Counted from the stretch's first letter, positions 37,035 through 44,780 are shown. The stretch is 48,146 bases of DNA from an uncultured Lachnospiraceae bacterium (GCA_947176505.1 CAMWQW010000027.1:1-48146); one strand, 5' to 3'. A program made the numbers and translations. The notes: generated by a model from the letters alone, not told the origin.

Positions 37035-38417
37035 TTATTCATTGCCCGGAAAAGAAGGAATCCCCGCCAGTCCTTTTGCCAGTTCCTCGTCTGTAGGCAC
37101 ATAATCGGACATCTCGCCGTCATGGAATTTACCGTATGCTACCATATCAAAATAACCCGTACCCGTCAGACCAAAGACAATCGTTTTCTCCTCGCCCGTT
37201 TCCTTGCACTTCACAGCCTCATCAATCGCTACTTTGATTGCATGTGCGCTTTCCGGCGCCGGAAGGATACCTTCCACTCTTGCAAACTGCTCCGCCGCTT
37301 CAAATACTTCCGTCTGCTTTACACTGGTCGCCTCAATCAGCCCGTCGTCGTACAACTGGGACACAACGGAACTCATACCGTGATAGCGAAGTCCGCCGGC
37401 ATGGTTAGGCGCAGGTATAAAGCCGCTTCCCAGCGTATACATCTTAGCAAGAGGGCATACCTTGCCGGTATCACAGAAATCATATACATATTTGCCTCTC
37501 GTCAGACTCGGGCAGGACGCCGGCTCTACCGCGATAATCCGATAATCCGCTTCGCCGCGCAGTTTCTCTCCCGCAAACGGAGAAATCAATCCGCCCAGAT
37601 TAGAACCGCCTCCGGCACATCCAATAATCATATCCGGCTTAATATCATATTTCTTGAGCGCCGCCTTAGTCTCCTCACCGATAATAGACTGATGGAGCAA
37701 TACCTGCGACAGAACGCTTCCTAATACATAGCGATAGCCCTCCATACCGGTAGCAGCCTCCACCGCTTCTGAAATCGCACAGCCAAGACTTCCCGTTGTA
37801 CCCGGGAACTCTTCCAGAATTTTCCTGCCCACCTTGGTCGTATCGGAAGGCGACGGTGTCACCTGCGCGCCATAAGTACGCATCACTTCACGCCGGAAAG
37901 GCTTCTGCTCATAAGAAACCTTTACCATATAGACATGGCAGTCCAAATCAAAATAAGAACATGCCATGGAAAGCGCCGTTCCCCACTGACCTGCGCCGGT
38001 CTCCGTAGTAACGCCTTTAAGCCCCTGCTGTTTCGCATAATATGCCTGTGCAATAGCAGAATTGAGTTTGTGGCTTCCGCTCGTATTATTTCCTTCAAAT
38101 TTATAATAAATCTTCGCCGGTGTATCCAGTTTTTTCTCCAGACAATAAGCCCTCACCAAAGGCGACGGACGATACATCTTGTAGAAATCCAAAATCTCCT
38201 GCGGAATATCAATGTATGCATCCGTATCGTTTAACTCCTGCTTTACCAATTCATCGCAGAATACTCCTCTAAGCTCATCGAATGTCATAGGCTTTAAAGT
38301 TGCCGGATTTAAAAGCGGCGCCGGCTTGTTCTTCATATCGGCGCGGACATTGTACCACTGCTTCGGCATCTCATTCTCTTCCAGATAAATCTTATATGGT
38401 ATACTCTTCTCTGACAT
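37035..38417 (-). CDS. TrpB2-type tryptophan synthase beta-like PLP enzyme
   Basis: The 460-residue protein is of the long TrpB2 class, about 60 residues longer than the usual TrpB. The PLP lysine is Lys117 in NTSGSHKLNSA; TETGAGQWGTALS and the phosphate loop CAGGGSNLGG are clear. Family members condense indole with serine. No trpA or other trp gene is in the window, and the gene has its own promoter and terminator. TrpB2 proteins without TrpA may salvage indole rather than work in the synthase complex. AGGGAG lies before the ATG. Confidence 0.92.
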   Translation of the reverse strand: MSEKSIPYKIYLEENEMPKQWYNVRADMKNKPAPLLNPATLKPMTFDELRGVFCDELVKQELNDTDAYIDIPQEILDFYKMYRPSPLVRAYCLEKKLDTPAKIYYKFEGNNTSGSHKLNSAIAQAYYAKQQGLKGVTTETGAGQWGTALSMACSYFDLDCHVYMVKVSYEQKPFRREVMRTYGAQVTPSPSDTTKVGRKILEEFPGTTGSLGCAISEAVEAATGMEGYRYVLGSVLSQVLLHQSIIGEETKAALKKYDIKPDMIIGCAGGGSNLGGLISPFAGEKLRGEADYRIIAVEPASCPSLTRGKYVYDFCDTGKVCPLAKMYTLGSGFIPAPNHAGGLRYHGMSSVVSQLYDDGLIEATSVKQTEVFEAAEQFARVEGILPAPESAHAIKVAIDEAVKCKETGEEKTIVFGLTGTGYFDMVAYGKFHDGEMSDYVPTDEELAKGLAGIPSFPGNE

Positions 38418-38457
38418 TTGTTACTCCCTTCTGATTTCCAGATATATTACCCCTAAG

Positions 38458-38486
38458 ATTGTATGAAATATCACCCCAAAAGTCAA
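38458..38486 (-). promoter_or_regulatory. Promoter of the TrpB2-like gene
   Basis: TTGACT (38481-38486), 17 bp and TACAAT (38458-38463) on the minus strand, about 40 bp before the start codon. No T-box or tryptophan attenuator is visible in this short leader. Confidence 0.75.
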
Positions 38487-38517
38487 CCTGTTGCTGTACA
38501 GTTGATTGAAATCTTCG

Positions 38518-39285
38518 TCACCTTAAATAATTTACACCAAGAATCGCGATACCAAGTACAGCAAGCACCACACCCGTAGCACGGTTCAAGGTCGCCGGCG
38601 TCGCCTTATTAGCAAATTTCGCTGCAATCCTTGCCCACAAAAGTGTGGATGCCACACAGAATAAAAGGCACCACAAATCCGGCGCTCCTCCGATGGCAAA
38701 GTGGCTGGCTGCGCCGGTAAATGCAGTGAATGCCATGATAAATACACTCGTACCGACCGCTGTCTTAAGCTCATACCCCAGCACACTCGTCAAAATCAAT
38801 AACATCATCATACCGCCGCCCGCGCCGATAAAACCGCAGATAAAGCCTACCATAATACCGCATATGACAGACTGGAGGATTCTCTTTTTGCCGCTGACCT
38901 GATTCATGGATTCCTTCGTCGTCATGACCGGCTTCACAATAAATTTAATTCCCAGTAATAACGTCATGAATACGGAAAAATTGCCCATCGTCGTGTTAGG
39001 CACCTTACTTGCCACAAAGCTGCCGAACAAGGTACATACGAGTACCGTTGCCATCATGACTAAGCCGTTTCTTATATCAAGGTTCTTATTCTTACCGTAA
39101 GTATAGGCGCTGATTGCGCTCGCCAGAACATCGCTTGCCAGTGCAATCCCGACTGCCTCATAAGCCGGAAGTCCCAGAAACGTAATCAACATCGGACTGA
39201 TAACCGCCGCCGCACTCATACCCGCAAATCCCGTGCCGAGTCCCGCTCCAATTCCTGCGATAAAACAGATGATAAATTTGTACAT
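38518..39285 (-). CDS. TauE/SafE-family sulfite exporter-like permease
   Basis: The 255-residue protein has about eight membrane helices in two repeats, each with the TauE/SafE glycine-rich pattern (GIGAGLGTGFAGMSAAAVISP and, in the second half, CGFIGAGGGMMMLLILT, both given in part). The family moves sulfite, sulfonates or other organic anions. The ATG at 39285 has GGAGGG upstream. No sulfur gene is next to it apart from cysE far upstream. The 140-bp leader has 8-bp inverted arms AAGACAGC (39309-39316) and GCTGTCTT (39362-39369), of unknown use. Confidence 0.85.
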   Translation of the reverse strand: MYKFIICFIAGIGAGLGTGFAGMSAAAVISPMLITFLGLPAYEAVGIALASDVLASAISAYTYGKNKNLDIRNGLVMMATVLVCTLFGSFVASKVPNTTMGNFSVFMTLLLGIKFIVKPVMTTKESMNQVSGKKRILQSVICGIMVGFICGFIGAGGGMMMLLILTSVLGYELKTAVGTSVFIMAFTAFTGAASHFAIGGAPDLWCLLFCVASTLLWARIAAKFANKATPATLNRATGVVLAVLGIAILGVNYLR

Positions 39286-39425
39286 AATAAAACTCCCTCC
39301 GTTTATGTAAGACAGCCGGTCAATCATCATTTCCGTCACGATATCGCAAATACGCAGATGTGCTGTCTTGTATTTTCATCGGCGGAACCATCGTTACCAG
39401 TGTTTTTCAAGCAATTTAATTTGAC

Positions 39426-39935
39426 TTATCTATCGTTGATTTCCTCATTCAGACTCTTCTCTGTATCATAATATAATTTACCATTTACCCTTACCATGGG
39501 TATTCTATCCCACATAGCATCAGCGCCTGTTTGTTCTATCACGGTAATTTTATAGACCTCACCTAATTGTGCAGGATAAGATTCCATTATTTCTCCATTA
39601 TAACTAATTTCTACTAAATCTCCAATTTGCAATTCAAGATTTTCTTCGTTTGCTATATGAAACTTATCTGCTGAATCAAGCTCCAAGGAACCATCTACCG
39701 GTTTTACTATGATTGAATCATTATTTTTTTCAATTACCGACGCCTGAAATTCTGTAGCTTCAGCTTCTGTGTTAGGGGACATAGCATATTTATCACCGTC
39801 AGAAACACCAATAGATACAATATCCTCTTTAGCTGGCAATCTAATAGGATTTCCCTGTTCTTTTTTTCCACATGCACACAACATAATTGAAATAAGACTG
39901 CATAAACAAACAACACAGTATAATTTCTTTTTCAC
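39426..39935 (-). CDS. Small lipoprotein, possibly DUF3221-like
   Basis: The 169-residue protein starts at a GTG with GGGGAGG upstream; the in-frame ATG further upstream lies on the promoter. The signal peptide ends at a lipobox-like LCACGKK. The mature part has an OB-like small domain (FQASVIEKNNDSIIVKP, then LQIGDLVEISYNG) similar in pattern to DUF3221/YobA-like proteins, and ends with IPMVRVNGKLYYDTEKS, a pattern I have seen in clostridial proteins near BlaR1 genes. It is downstream of blaR1 but has its own promoter. Function is unknown. Confidence 0.7.
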   Translation of the reverse strand: MKKKLYCVVCLCSLISIMLCACGKKEQGNPIRLPAKEDIVSIGVSDGDKYAMSPNTEAEATEFQASVIEKNNDSIIVKPVDGSLELDSADKFHIANEENLELQIGDLVEISYNGEIMESYPAQLGEVYKITVIEQTGADAMWDRIPMVRVNGKLYYDTEKSLNEEINDR

Positions 39936-39966
39936 GGTTATCCTCCCCAACAAAATATATTTTTGT

Positions 39967-39995
39967 ATCATACTATATTTTACTGTATATTTCAA
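39967..39995 (-). promoter_or_regulatory. Promoter of the lipoprotein gene
   Basis: TTGAAA (39990-39995), 17 bp and TATGAT (39967-39972) on the minus strand, about 30 bp before the GTG. It makes the GTG start at 39935 much more likely than an upstream ATG. Confidence 0.75.
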
Positions 39996-40052
39996 TGTGT
40001 GGGAAATAGGCGGAATTGTTTCCGACTACTCCTAATTGTCTGACGGTTCTAT

Positions 40053-41378
40053 CTAATTTGAAGTAAATAATTCGTAATCTATATAATCTACGTATATATT
40101 TTGGATATCCAGTCCAAGTTCTTCAGATACAAGAGATTTTATTCCACTCTGCATTTCAGAACTAGGATTTTTTTCTTGGCATATAATAGTTAAATAAGCT
40201 TTCGTGATTTCATCATCTAAATCACTTAAAAATACATATGCTTCAGCAATGTTCTTTTCATCATAATTGCGTAAAGCATTTCTCAGTTCAATCTCCTTAA
40301 TTCTTTTTTGATCTTGTGGCAGAGGATAATTATCCGCGTAATTACGTTCATTTTCTATGCCGTGTAATGTACTAAGCCCCAAAATAGCGCAAACAACAGT
40401 AACCAGAATAGCGCTTGCTGCAATGACAGTTTTTTTTGAATATTTTTTATGTTTCATAATAGCATCTAACCTTTCTTTCAAATTCTTTTTGTCTTCAAAC
40501 ATAGTTACCGAAAGAGGCAGCTTCCTTATAGAATCAGCAGCAACTGCAATTAAAGTGTCGCCGTACTGCTGCATTTCACTAATGGCAAACCTCTTTATGA
40601 CGGATTCATCACACGCTAATTCACATGCTTTATTCATCTCTCGGCGTACAAAATAAACAAGAGGATTAAACCAGTGTATCGCTCCAACAAAAATTAGCAG
40701 CCACTTAACAAATATGTCATACCTTTTCATATGGGTAATTTCATGCAGCAGAATATTCCGAAGTTTCATATCCTCATATTTTTTATCAGGCAAAATAACC
40801 GCCGGACGGAAGAAACCAATTAAAATTGGTGTTCCCACGATTGGGTTTTTATATAACCGCAAAGTGTTTTTTGTTTCCAATAGGTTATTCAACAATGCTA
40901 TTTCCTGCCGATTAGCGCTTATATTGTGTTTGCCCAGCCTTCGAACATAAGACAGATAACATATCACATGAAAGCCAAGAACCAGAATCATTCCCAACTG
41001 CCAAAAAACGAATAAAACAACTGCGGTACTTGGAAAATAAGCAATTTGCCGGATGTTTTGTCCGTTCGGATTTTGTGATGTAAATACAAGATTTATAGGC
41101 TTTTCAGATACTGCATCAGAAATCCACTGTGCAATATCATACATCGGTTTCATTGACATTGTTGAATGATTCGATATAGGAATCACAATGATTTTTGATA
41201 CAGGCAGCATCAAAGCTATTACTACCGAAAGCCACATATAATATTGGAATGTTTTAGGAAGTTTATCTTTTATAATCGGTTTCAAAATGAATAAGAAAAA
41301 TGATATGATACTACCGGTAAATGTCATCGAAAGAATAAGCTTAATCATCTCTACAGAATATTCTTCAACAATCGTCAT
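40053..41378 (-). CDS. BlaR1/MecR1-type M56 antirepressor peptidase
   Basis: The 441-residue membrane metalloprotease has four to five membrane helices. The M56 zinc site HEITH lies at 212-216, with the third ligand in NKACELACDESV. After a last helix (about 330-350) the protein has only about 90 extracellular residues (from ENERNYADNYPL) rather than the penicillin-binding sensor of true BlaR1. It therefore senses something other than a beta-lactam. Its ATG overlaps the blaI stop by four bases. In this family the peptidase responds to a signal by inactivating the BlaI repressor. Confidence 0.9.
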   Translation of the reverse strand: MTIVEEYSVEMIKLILSMTFTGSIISFFLFILKPIIKDKLPKTFQYYMWLSVVIALMLPVSKIIVIPISNHSTMSMKPMYDIAQWISDAVSEKPINLVFTSQNPNGQNIRQIAYFPSTAVVLFVFWQLGMILVLGFHVICYLSYVRRLGKHNISANRQEIALLNNLLETKNTLRLYKNPIVGTPILIGFFRPAVILPDKKYEDMKLRNILLHEITHMKRYDIFVKWLLIFVGAIHWFNPLVYFVRREMNKACELACDESVIKRFAISEMQQYGDTLIAVAADSIRKLPLSVTMFEDKKNLKERLDAIMKHKKYSKKTVIAASAILVTVVCAILGLSTLHGIENERNYADNYPLPQDQKRIKEIELRNALRNYDEKNIAEAYVFLSDLDDEITKAYLTIICQEKNPSSEMQSGIKSLVSEELGLDIQNIYVDYIDYELFTSN

Positions 41379-41758
41379 TTATTCTCGTCCCCCATTCGGA
41401 AATACATCTTCAGCTCATCAATATCCGCTTCTGTGAGTTCCCCGTTTTGACAGAGCGCTGCGACAAAATTCTTTGTGCTGCCGTCATAAAGTTTGTCAAT
41501 CAAGCTTCTTTTCTTGAGCATCATATAATCTTCTTTTGTTACATTCGGCATATAGTAACGGACTTCTTTCTCCTGAATCGAAACAGCGCCCTTTTTCTGC
41601 AGTCTTCTTAAAAGTGTTGCAATTGTAGACTTCTCCCAGCCCATTTTACTGCTTAACTCTGTACGAATATCACTAAACGATACAGCCTGTTTCTCCCGCC
41701 AAAGTATTCTCATCACCTCAAGTTCAGCGTCAGAAATCTTAAAACTGATTGTACTCAT
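41375..41758 (-). CDS. BlaI/MecI-family transcriptional repressor
   Basis: The 127-residue winged-helix repressor has the typical opening ISDAELEVMRILWREKQAV and a recognition region around KSTIATLLRRLQKKGAV, followed by the C-terminal dimerisation helices. It starts the blaI-blaR1 operon and is joined to blaR1 by an ATGA overlap. An inverted repeat with the BlaI core TACA-N2-TGTA lies between its promoter and start codon, so it should repress its own operon. Confidence 0.93.
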   Translation of the reverse strand: MSTISFKISDAELEVMRILWREKQAVSFSDIRTELSSKMGWEKSTIATLLRRLQKKGAVSIQEKEVRYYMPNVTKEDYMMLKKRSLIDKLYDGSTKNFVAALCQNGELTEADIDELKMYFRMGDENK

Positions 41759-41781
41759 TGTTACCTTCCTCTCCCTTTCTC

Positions 41782-41834
41782 GTGTTACATTTGTAGCACA
41801 AGAAAATTATACATTTCCTTTCCCGTTGTGTCAA
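41782..41834 (-). promoter_or_regulatory. blaI promoter and BlaI operator
   Basis: TTGACA (41829-41834), 17 bp and TATAAT (41806-41811) form a consensus promoter. Just downstream, GTGCTACAAATGTAACAC (41782-41799) is a dyad with TACA-AA-TGTA at its centre and GTG/CAC ends. It sits over the expected transcription start, where a bound repressor would block initiation. No second copy was found at the lipoprotein promoter. Confidence 0.85.
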
Positions 41835-41890
41835 CAAATATATAATTATTAAACACCATAAAGTGCCGATTGTTTTAAATAATCGGTATT

Positions 41891-42457
41891 TTATGATATG
41901 AACAAATACCCCTCTGCAATCCCAATAATGCCCGACAAAACAATAACGATAATTGGGTGCACTTTTTTTAAAGCTAAAACAAGCATTCCCACAAAAATCA
42001 AGGCAGAAATGATAAAGGAAACTGTACAAACGGAAGATACAGACACACCACTTGGAAAAAGAACCGTTTTTCCGGTAGATACAACAGACGCAGCGATTAG
42101 TCCAATCACCGCAGGCTTTAAACCTGCCATACACCCATTTATTATCCTGCTTTCCTGAAAATGACCAAAGCATTTTGCTATTACCAGTATGATAACAATA
42201 GAAGGCAATACCACTCCCAATGTAGCACAAAATGCACCAAGCAATCCTCCTATTTCCATTCCGACATAGGTAGATATATTGATGGCAAACGGTCCCGGAG
42301 TACTTTCACTGACGGCAATAAAATTAATTAGTTCTTCTTCTGTCAGCCAGCCATATGCCATGACCTGTTCCTGAATCAATGGCAACATGGCATAACCACC
42401 TCCAAAAGTAAAAGCTCCTATCTTTAAGAAATTGATAAACAGTTCCAGATATGTCAA
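41891..42457 (-). CDS. Chromate transporter family protein, second half of a split pair
   Basis: The 188-residue membrane protein has the CHR-domain pattern FLKIGAFTFGGGYAMLPLI, then ESTPGPFAINISTYVG. It is a single-domain ChrA; such proteins work in pairs. I place the start at the TTG at 42457, which overlaps the stop of the upstream gene by four bases with GAAGGG upstream; the first in-frame ATG lies within the upstream gene. Transport of chromate or of another anion has to be shown. About 90 bp separates it from the blaI promoter. Confidence 0.85.
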   Translation of the reverse strand: MTYLELFINFLKIGAFTFGGGYAMLPLIQEQVMAYGWLTEEELINFIAVSESTPGPFAINISTYVGMEIGGLLGAFCATLGVVLPSIVIILVIAKCFGHFQESRIINGCMAGLKPAVIGLIAASVVSTGKTVLFPSGVSVSSVCTVSFIISALIFVGMLVLALKKVHPIIVIVLSGIIGIAEGYLFIS

Positions 42458-43017
42458 TGTTTTTCCCTTCTTTCTGCCATAATGGCATAAGCCAATCCAA
42501 TTACAGCACAGATGATAATTACAATCAGGACATTTATCCCGAAAAATGCAACACATAAGAACGCAAAGATAGCTATGATATAAGAAATCCTATTCCGTGG
42601 ACATTGCTTATACATAGAAACAAGAGCCTTTACAATCAGGGCTAGGACACCAGCTCTGATACCCTCAAATGCAAACTTTACGGTTTTCAAGTTTTCAAAG
42701 TGTCGAAGAACAAACGATACTGCGGCAATGATTAGAAATGAAGGCAGCACAACGCCCACTGTCGCCCCCAATGCTCCAAAAAATCCTGCTGTTTTGTACC
42801 CGATAAAAGTTGCCGCATTTACCGCTATCGGACCGGGTGTGCTTTCGGCAATGGCAATAATATCAAGAATTTCTTTATCTGTAATCCATTTTCTTTTTTC
42901 AGCAACTTCTTTTTGTATCAGTGGAATCATTGCATAACCGCCACCGAATGTAAAAGCACCAATTTTGATAAAAGAAGAAAATAAAAGGAGGATTGTTTTT
43001 CTATCTTGTCTGTCCAT
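42454..43017 (-). CDS. Chromate transporter family protein, first half of a split pair
   Basis: The 187-residue protein shows FIKIGAFTFGGGYAMIPLIQ and ESTPGPIAVNAATFIGY, and six or so helices. It is a paralog of the next gene and the two should form an antiparallel heterodimer. The ATG at 43017 is preceded by AAGGGAAAG; an earlier TTG is less likely. It is transcribed away from the LysR gene from a good promoter. Confidence 0.87.
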   Translation of the reverse strand: MDRQDRKTILLLFSSFIKIGAFTFGGGYAMIPLIQKEVAEKRKWITDKEILDIIAIAESTPGPIAVNAATFIGYKTAGFFGALGATVGVVLPSFLIIAAVSFVLRHFENLKTVKFAFEGIRAGVLALIVKALVSMYKQCPRNRISYIIAIFAFLCVAFFGINVLIVIIICAVIGLAYAIMAERREKH

Positions 43018-43051
43018 GTTTTTCTTTCCCTTAATCAAGCTCTTTCACCGT

Positions 43052-43112
43052 ATTATATCCGTATGGTTGACATCAATCAATTCAAATACTAATATGAAAT
43101 ACATAAGTATTT
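43052..43112. promoter_or_regulatory. Divergent chrA-lysR control region
   Basis: For the chromate genes (minus strand), TTGATT (43075-43080), 17 bp and TATAAT (43052-43057) form the promoter. Between it and the lysR start is the inverted pair AAATACT (43084-43090) and AGTATTT (43106-43112), with an AT-rich centre. This fits a LysR-type box upstream of the chromate promoter. Confidence 0.65.
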
Positions 43113-43132
43113 AGTTATGTGTGAGGTATATT

Positions 43133-43999
43133 ATGACATTACGGCATTTAAGCATATTTAAAATGGTTTGCGAATTGGGAAGCATAACGGCGACAGCCGA
43201 TAAGCTAAATATGTCACAACCTGCAGTCAGCATTGCAGTTCGAGAACTGGAGGCATTTTATAATACGAAGCTGTTTGAACGTATGAACAGACAGATATAT
43301 GTTACCGAAACAGGGAATCGGCTCCGTCAGTATGCAGATACAATTCTTGCCCAGTTTGATGAATCCATAGACGTTATCCGCAATAGTAGTGCATCCATGA
43401 CCTGTCGTTTAGGCGTGAATGTCACTTGTGCCGAAACATACCTTTCTACATGGATTCACAAGATAGAGTCAGAAATAGATGGAATTATGTTGAGTATCCA
43501 TGTATGCAATGCCAGTGAAATTGAAAGAATGATTGCAGATAATGAGATTGATATTGCCATTGTCGATAGCATTCCCGGACAAACAAAATTTGAAAGCAGA
43601 CTTTTGTACTCGGAAAAAATGTGTGTTGTCTGTTCACCTAACCTATATATAGACAAAATGACAATTGCTGACCTACACACAAAACCACTTTTGCTGCGTG
43701 AAAAAGGCAGCGGCACAAGAAACAGTATAGATGCCGCCTTTTTCAGGCATGGATTAACCCCTGTTCCTTACACCGAAAGCATCAGCACGTTGTCACTGAT
43801 CCGCATGGTCAAAAACGGGCTTGGCTATGCAATACTGCCAAGAAAAATCGTTGAAGAAGAACTAAACAGCCATGTCCTCAGTGAAATTGTTATTATGGAT
43901 GAGAGCTTTGAGCGCTATTATCATCTTGTCTATCATAAGAACAAATATCTTACAGGGATAATGAAAAGAGTAATGACTGTTTTATTTCCGCACTCTTAA
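43133..43999 (+). CDS. LysR-family transcriptional regulator
   Basis: The 288-residue protein opens with the LysR helix-turn-helix (LRHLSIFKMVCELGSITATA, then KLNMSQPAVSIAVRELE) and continues with a two-lobe effector-binding domain (MTCRLGVNVTCAETYLS; DIAIVDSIPG; NGLGYAILP). The ATG at 43133 has GAGG six bases upstream; a GTG four codons earlier overlaps that site. It is divergent from the two chromate transporter genes and probably controls them in response to an unknown ligand. Confidence 0.92.
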   Translation: MTLRHLSIFKMVCELGSITATADKLNMSQPAVSIAVRELEAFYNTKLFERMNRQIYVTETGNRLRQYADTILAQFDESIDVIRNSSASMTCRLGVNVTCAETYLSTWIHKIESEIDGIMLSIHVCNASEIERMIADNEIDIAIVDSIPGQTKFESRLLYSEKMCVVCSPNLYIDKMTIADLHTKPLLLREKGSGTRNSIDAAFFRHGLTPVPYTESISTLSLIRMVKNGLGYAILPRKIVEEELNSHVLSEIVIMDESFERYYHLVYHKNKYLTGIMKRVMTVLFPHS

Positions 44000-44007
44000 A
44001 GATAATA

Positions 44008-44034
44008 GCGAGAGGGGACTCGAACCGCTCTCGC
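44008..44034 (-). other. tRNA 3'-end-like remnant, possible attachment site
   Basis: On the minus strand GGTTCGAGTCCCCTCTCGC (44026-44008) looks like the T-arm and 3' acceptor strand of a tRNA gene. A 7-bp stem GCGAGAG/CTCTCGC closes it, but the D- and anticodon arms are missing. Such fragments are commonly left at the far end of integrated elements. It follows the lysR stop by 8 bp and precedes the most accessory-looking part of the window. A short transcription-stop hairpin is the alternative, but no T-run follows on either strand. Confidence 0.5.
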
Positions 44035-44146
44035 AAAATAAAAATCCAGTAAAGAAGAGAGATTCAGCACATCGTCACTCCTCTGCATCTAAAAGCAATA
44101 TCATATAATAGAAACTTATTGATTGTATTTCGCTTTTACAATTTAC

Positions 44147-44175
44147 TTGTATAAAATAGCTGGATGTGCTATATT
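44147..44175 (+). promoter_or_regulatory. Promoter of the antitoxin RNA
   Basis: TTGTAT (44147-44152), 17 bp and TATATT (44170-44175). The start would be near 44182, a few bases before the shared GGAACAACCG element. Confidence 0.65.
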
Positions 44176-44181
44176 ATAGAC

Positions 44182-44275
44182 ACAAAAGGAACAACCGCCC
44201 ACAAGGGGTTGACCGAATAGGGATAGAAACTCCACCCGATACCGACCAAAGTATACAAGGGTGGTTTTTCTATGC
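44182..44275 (+). ncRNA. Predicted type I antitoxin RNA (par RNA II-like)
   Basis: A short RNA starts near 44182 with GGAACAACCG (44188-44197) and CAAGGGGTTGACC (44202-44214), which fold into a 5' hairpin. It ends in a hairpin whose arms GGGATAGAAACTCCACCC and GGGTGGTTTTTCTATGCCC pair almost completely (44220-44275), with CCACCC/GGGTGG followed by TTTTT as the terminator. The arms also work as a terminator for the converging toxin mRNA, so the two RNAs are complementary over about 55 nt at their 3' ends. No open frame is present. Expression and pairing are predictions. Confidence 0.68.
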
Positions 44276-44298
44276 CCATCTCTGGGACTTGAAAAACG

Positions 44299-44382
44299 CT
44301 ACTGACTTATCAAAACGATTAAGGTCAGCAATGCAAGAATGAACATTCCGAAAGACATCAAATCTTTGAAATCAAATTTCAT
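44299..44382 (-). CDS. 27-residue hydrophobic toxin peptide, holin-like/Fst-type
   Basis: The peptide runs from MKFDFKDLMSFG to LTLIVLISQ: a short charged N-terminus, then one membrane helix. This is the form of the holin-like type I toxins of Firmicutes, which insert in the membrane and depolarise it when unbalanced. GGGAGGTGG lies before the ATG at 44382. An in-frame extension upstream would run through the structured leader and is not coding. The ribosome site GGAGGT (44395-44390) can pair with ACCTCC (44415-44410) of the leader and so be hidden. A matching antisense RNA converges on it. Confidence 0.72.
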   Translation of the reverse strand: MKFDFKDLMSFGMFILALLTLIVLISQ

Positions 44383-44389
44383 CCGCACC

Positions 44390-44481
44390 ACCTCCCATCT
44401 TATGTAATAGGAGGTCAACACCTTGCAGTGACACGGTTGTTCCCGTATCCCAATTCTATCATTTACCACACAATTCAGCAA
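44390..44481 (-). promoter_or_regulatory. Toxin mRNA promoter and ribosome-site-hiding leader
   Basis: TTGCTG (44476-44481), 17 bp and TAGAAT (44453-44458) start the transcript near 44446. The RNA begins with GGAACAACCG (44443-44434), then CAAGGTGTTGACC (44425-44413), the same pair of elements as in the antitoxin RNA. ACCTCC and GGAGGT form a 6-bp stem that covers the ribosome binding site. Confidence 0.7.
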
Positions 44482-44499
44482 TCATTTATGGTACATTAT

Positions 44500-44780
44500 T
44501 TGTCAATTAGGCGGCTATTTCCGTACATTTATCAACTCTGCAAACTGGAATTCTGATAAGACACTTTTTATAGCATTTAATAACTGTTATATCTTATCTC
44601 CAAAAAGTCCGCAGACCCTTGAAAATGCTAAATTTATAGCAAGTGAGTTTGCCCTTATGCTTTCCCTTGTGTTATATCCTTTTCCCTTATGTTACGAACT
44701 CTCATAAGGGCAAAAATAAGGGAAAGAAAAACCTGTAACAAATTATAACATGAAATGAACAGGACAGGAAGAATTGATTG
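44500..44780. repeat. Intergenic stretch with nested CCCTTATG palindrome
   Basis: This gap holds no gene. TTTGCCCTTATG (44648-44659) is inverted as CATAAGGGCAAA (44703-44714), a perfect 12-bp pair. CTTTCCCTT (44660-44668) is inverted as AAGGGAAAG (44718-44726). A third copy, TTTTCCCTTATG (44680-44691), can compete for the same partner. The arrangement resembles a multi-site protein-binding region or a recombination or replication site; no integrase, recombinase or Rep gene is in the window. Confidence 0.75.

Noticed and set aside
41739..42230. 163-codon minus-strand frame
   Set aside because: It overlaps the second chromate transporter gene and the blaI promoter in another frame and has no family resemblance.
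44008..44034. Complete tRNA gene on the minus strand
   Set aside because: Only the T-loop and acceptor 3' strand are present; the T-stem is too short and D- and anticodon arms are absent.
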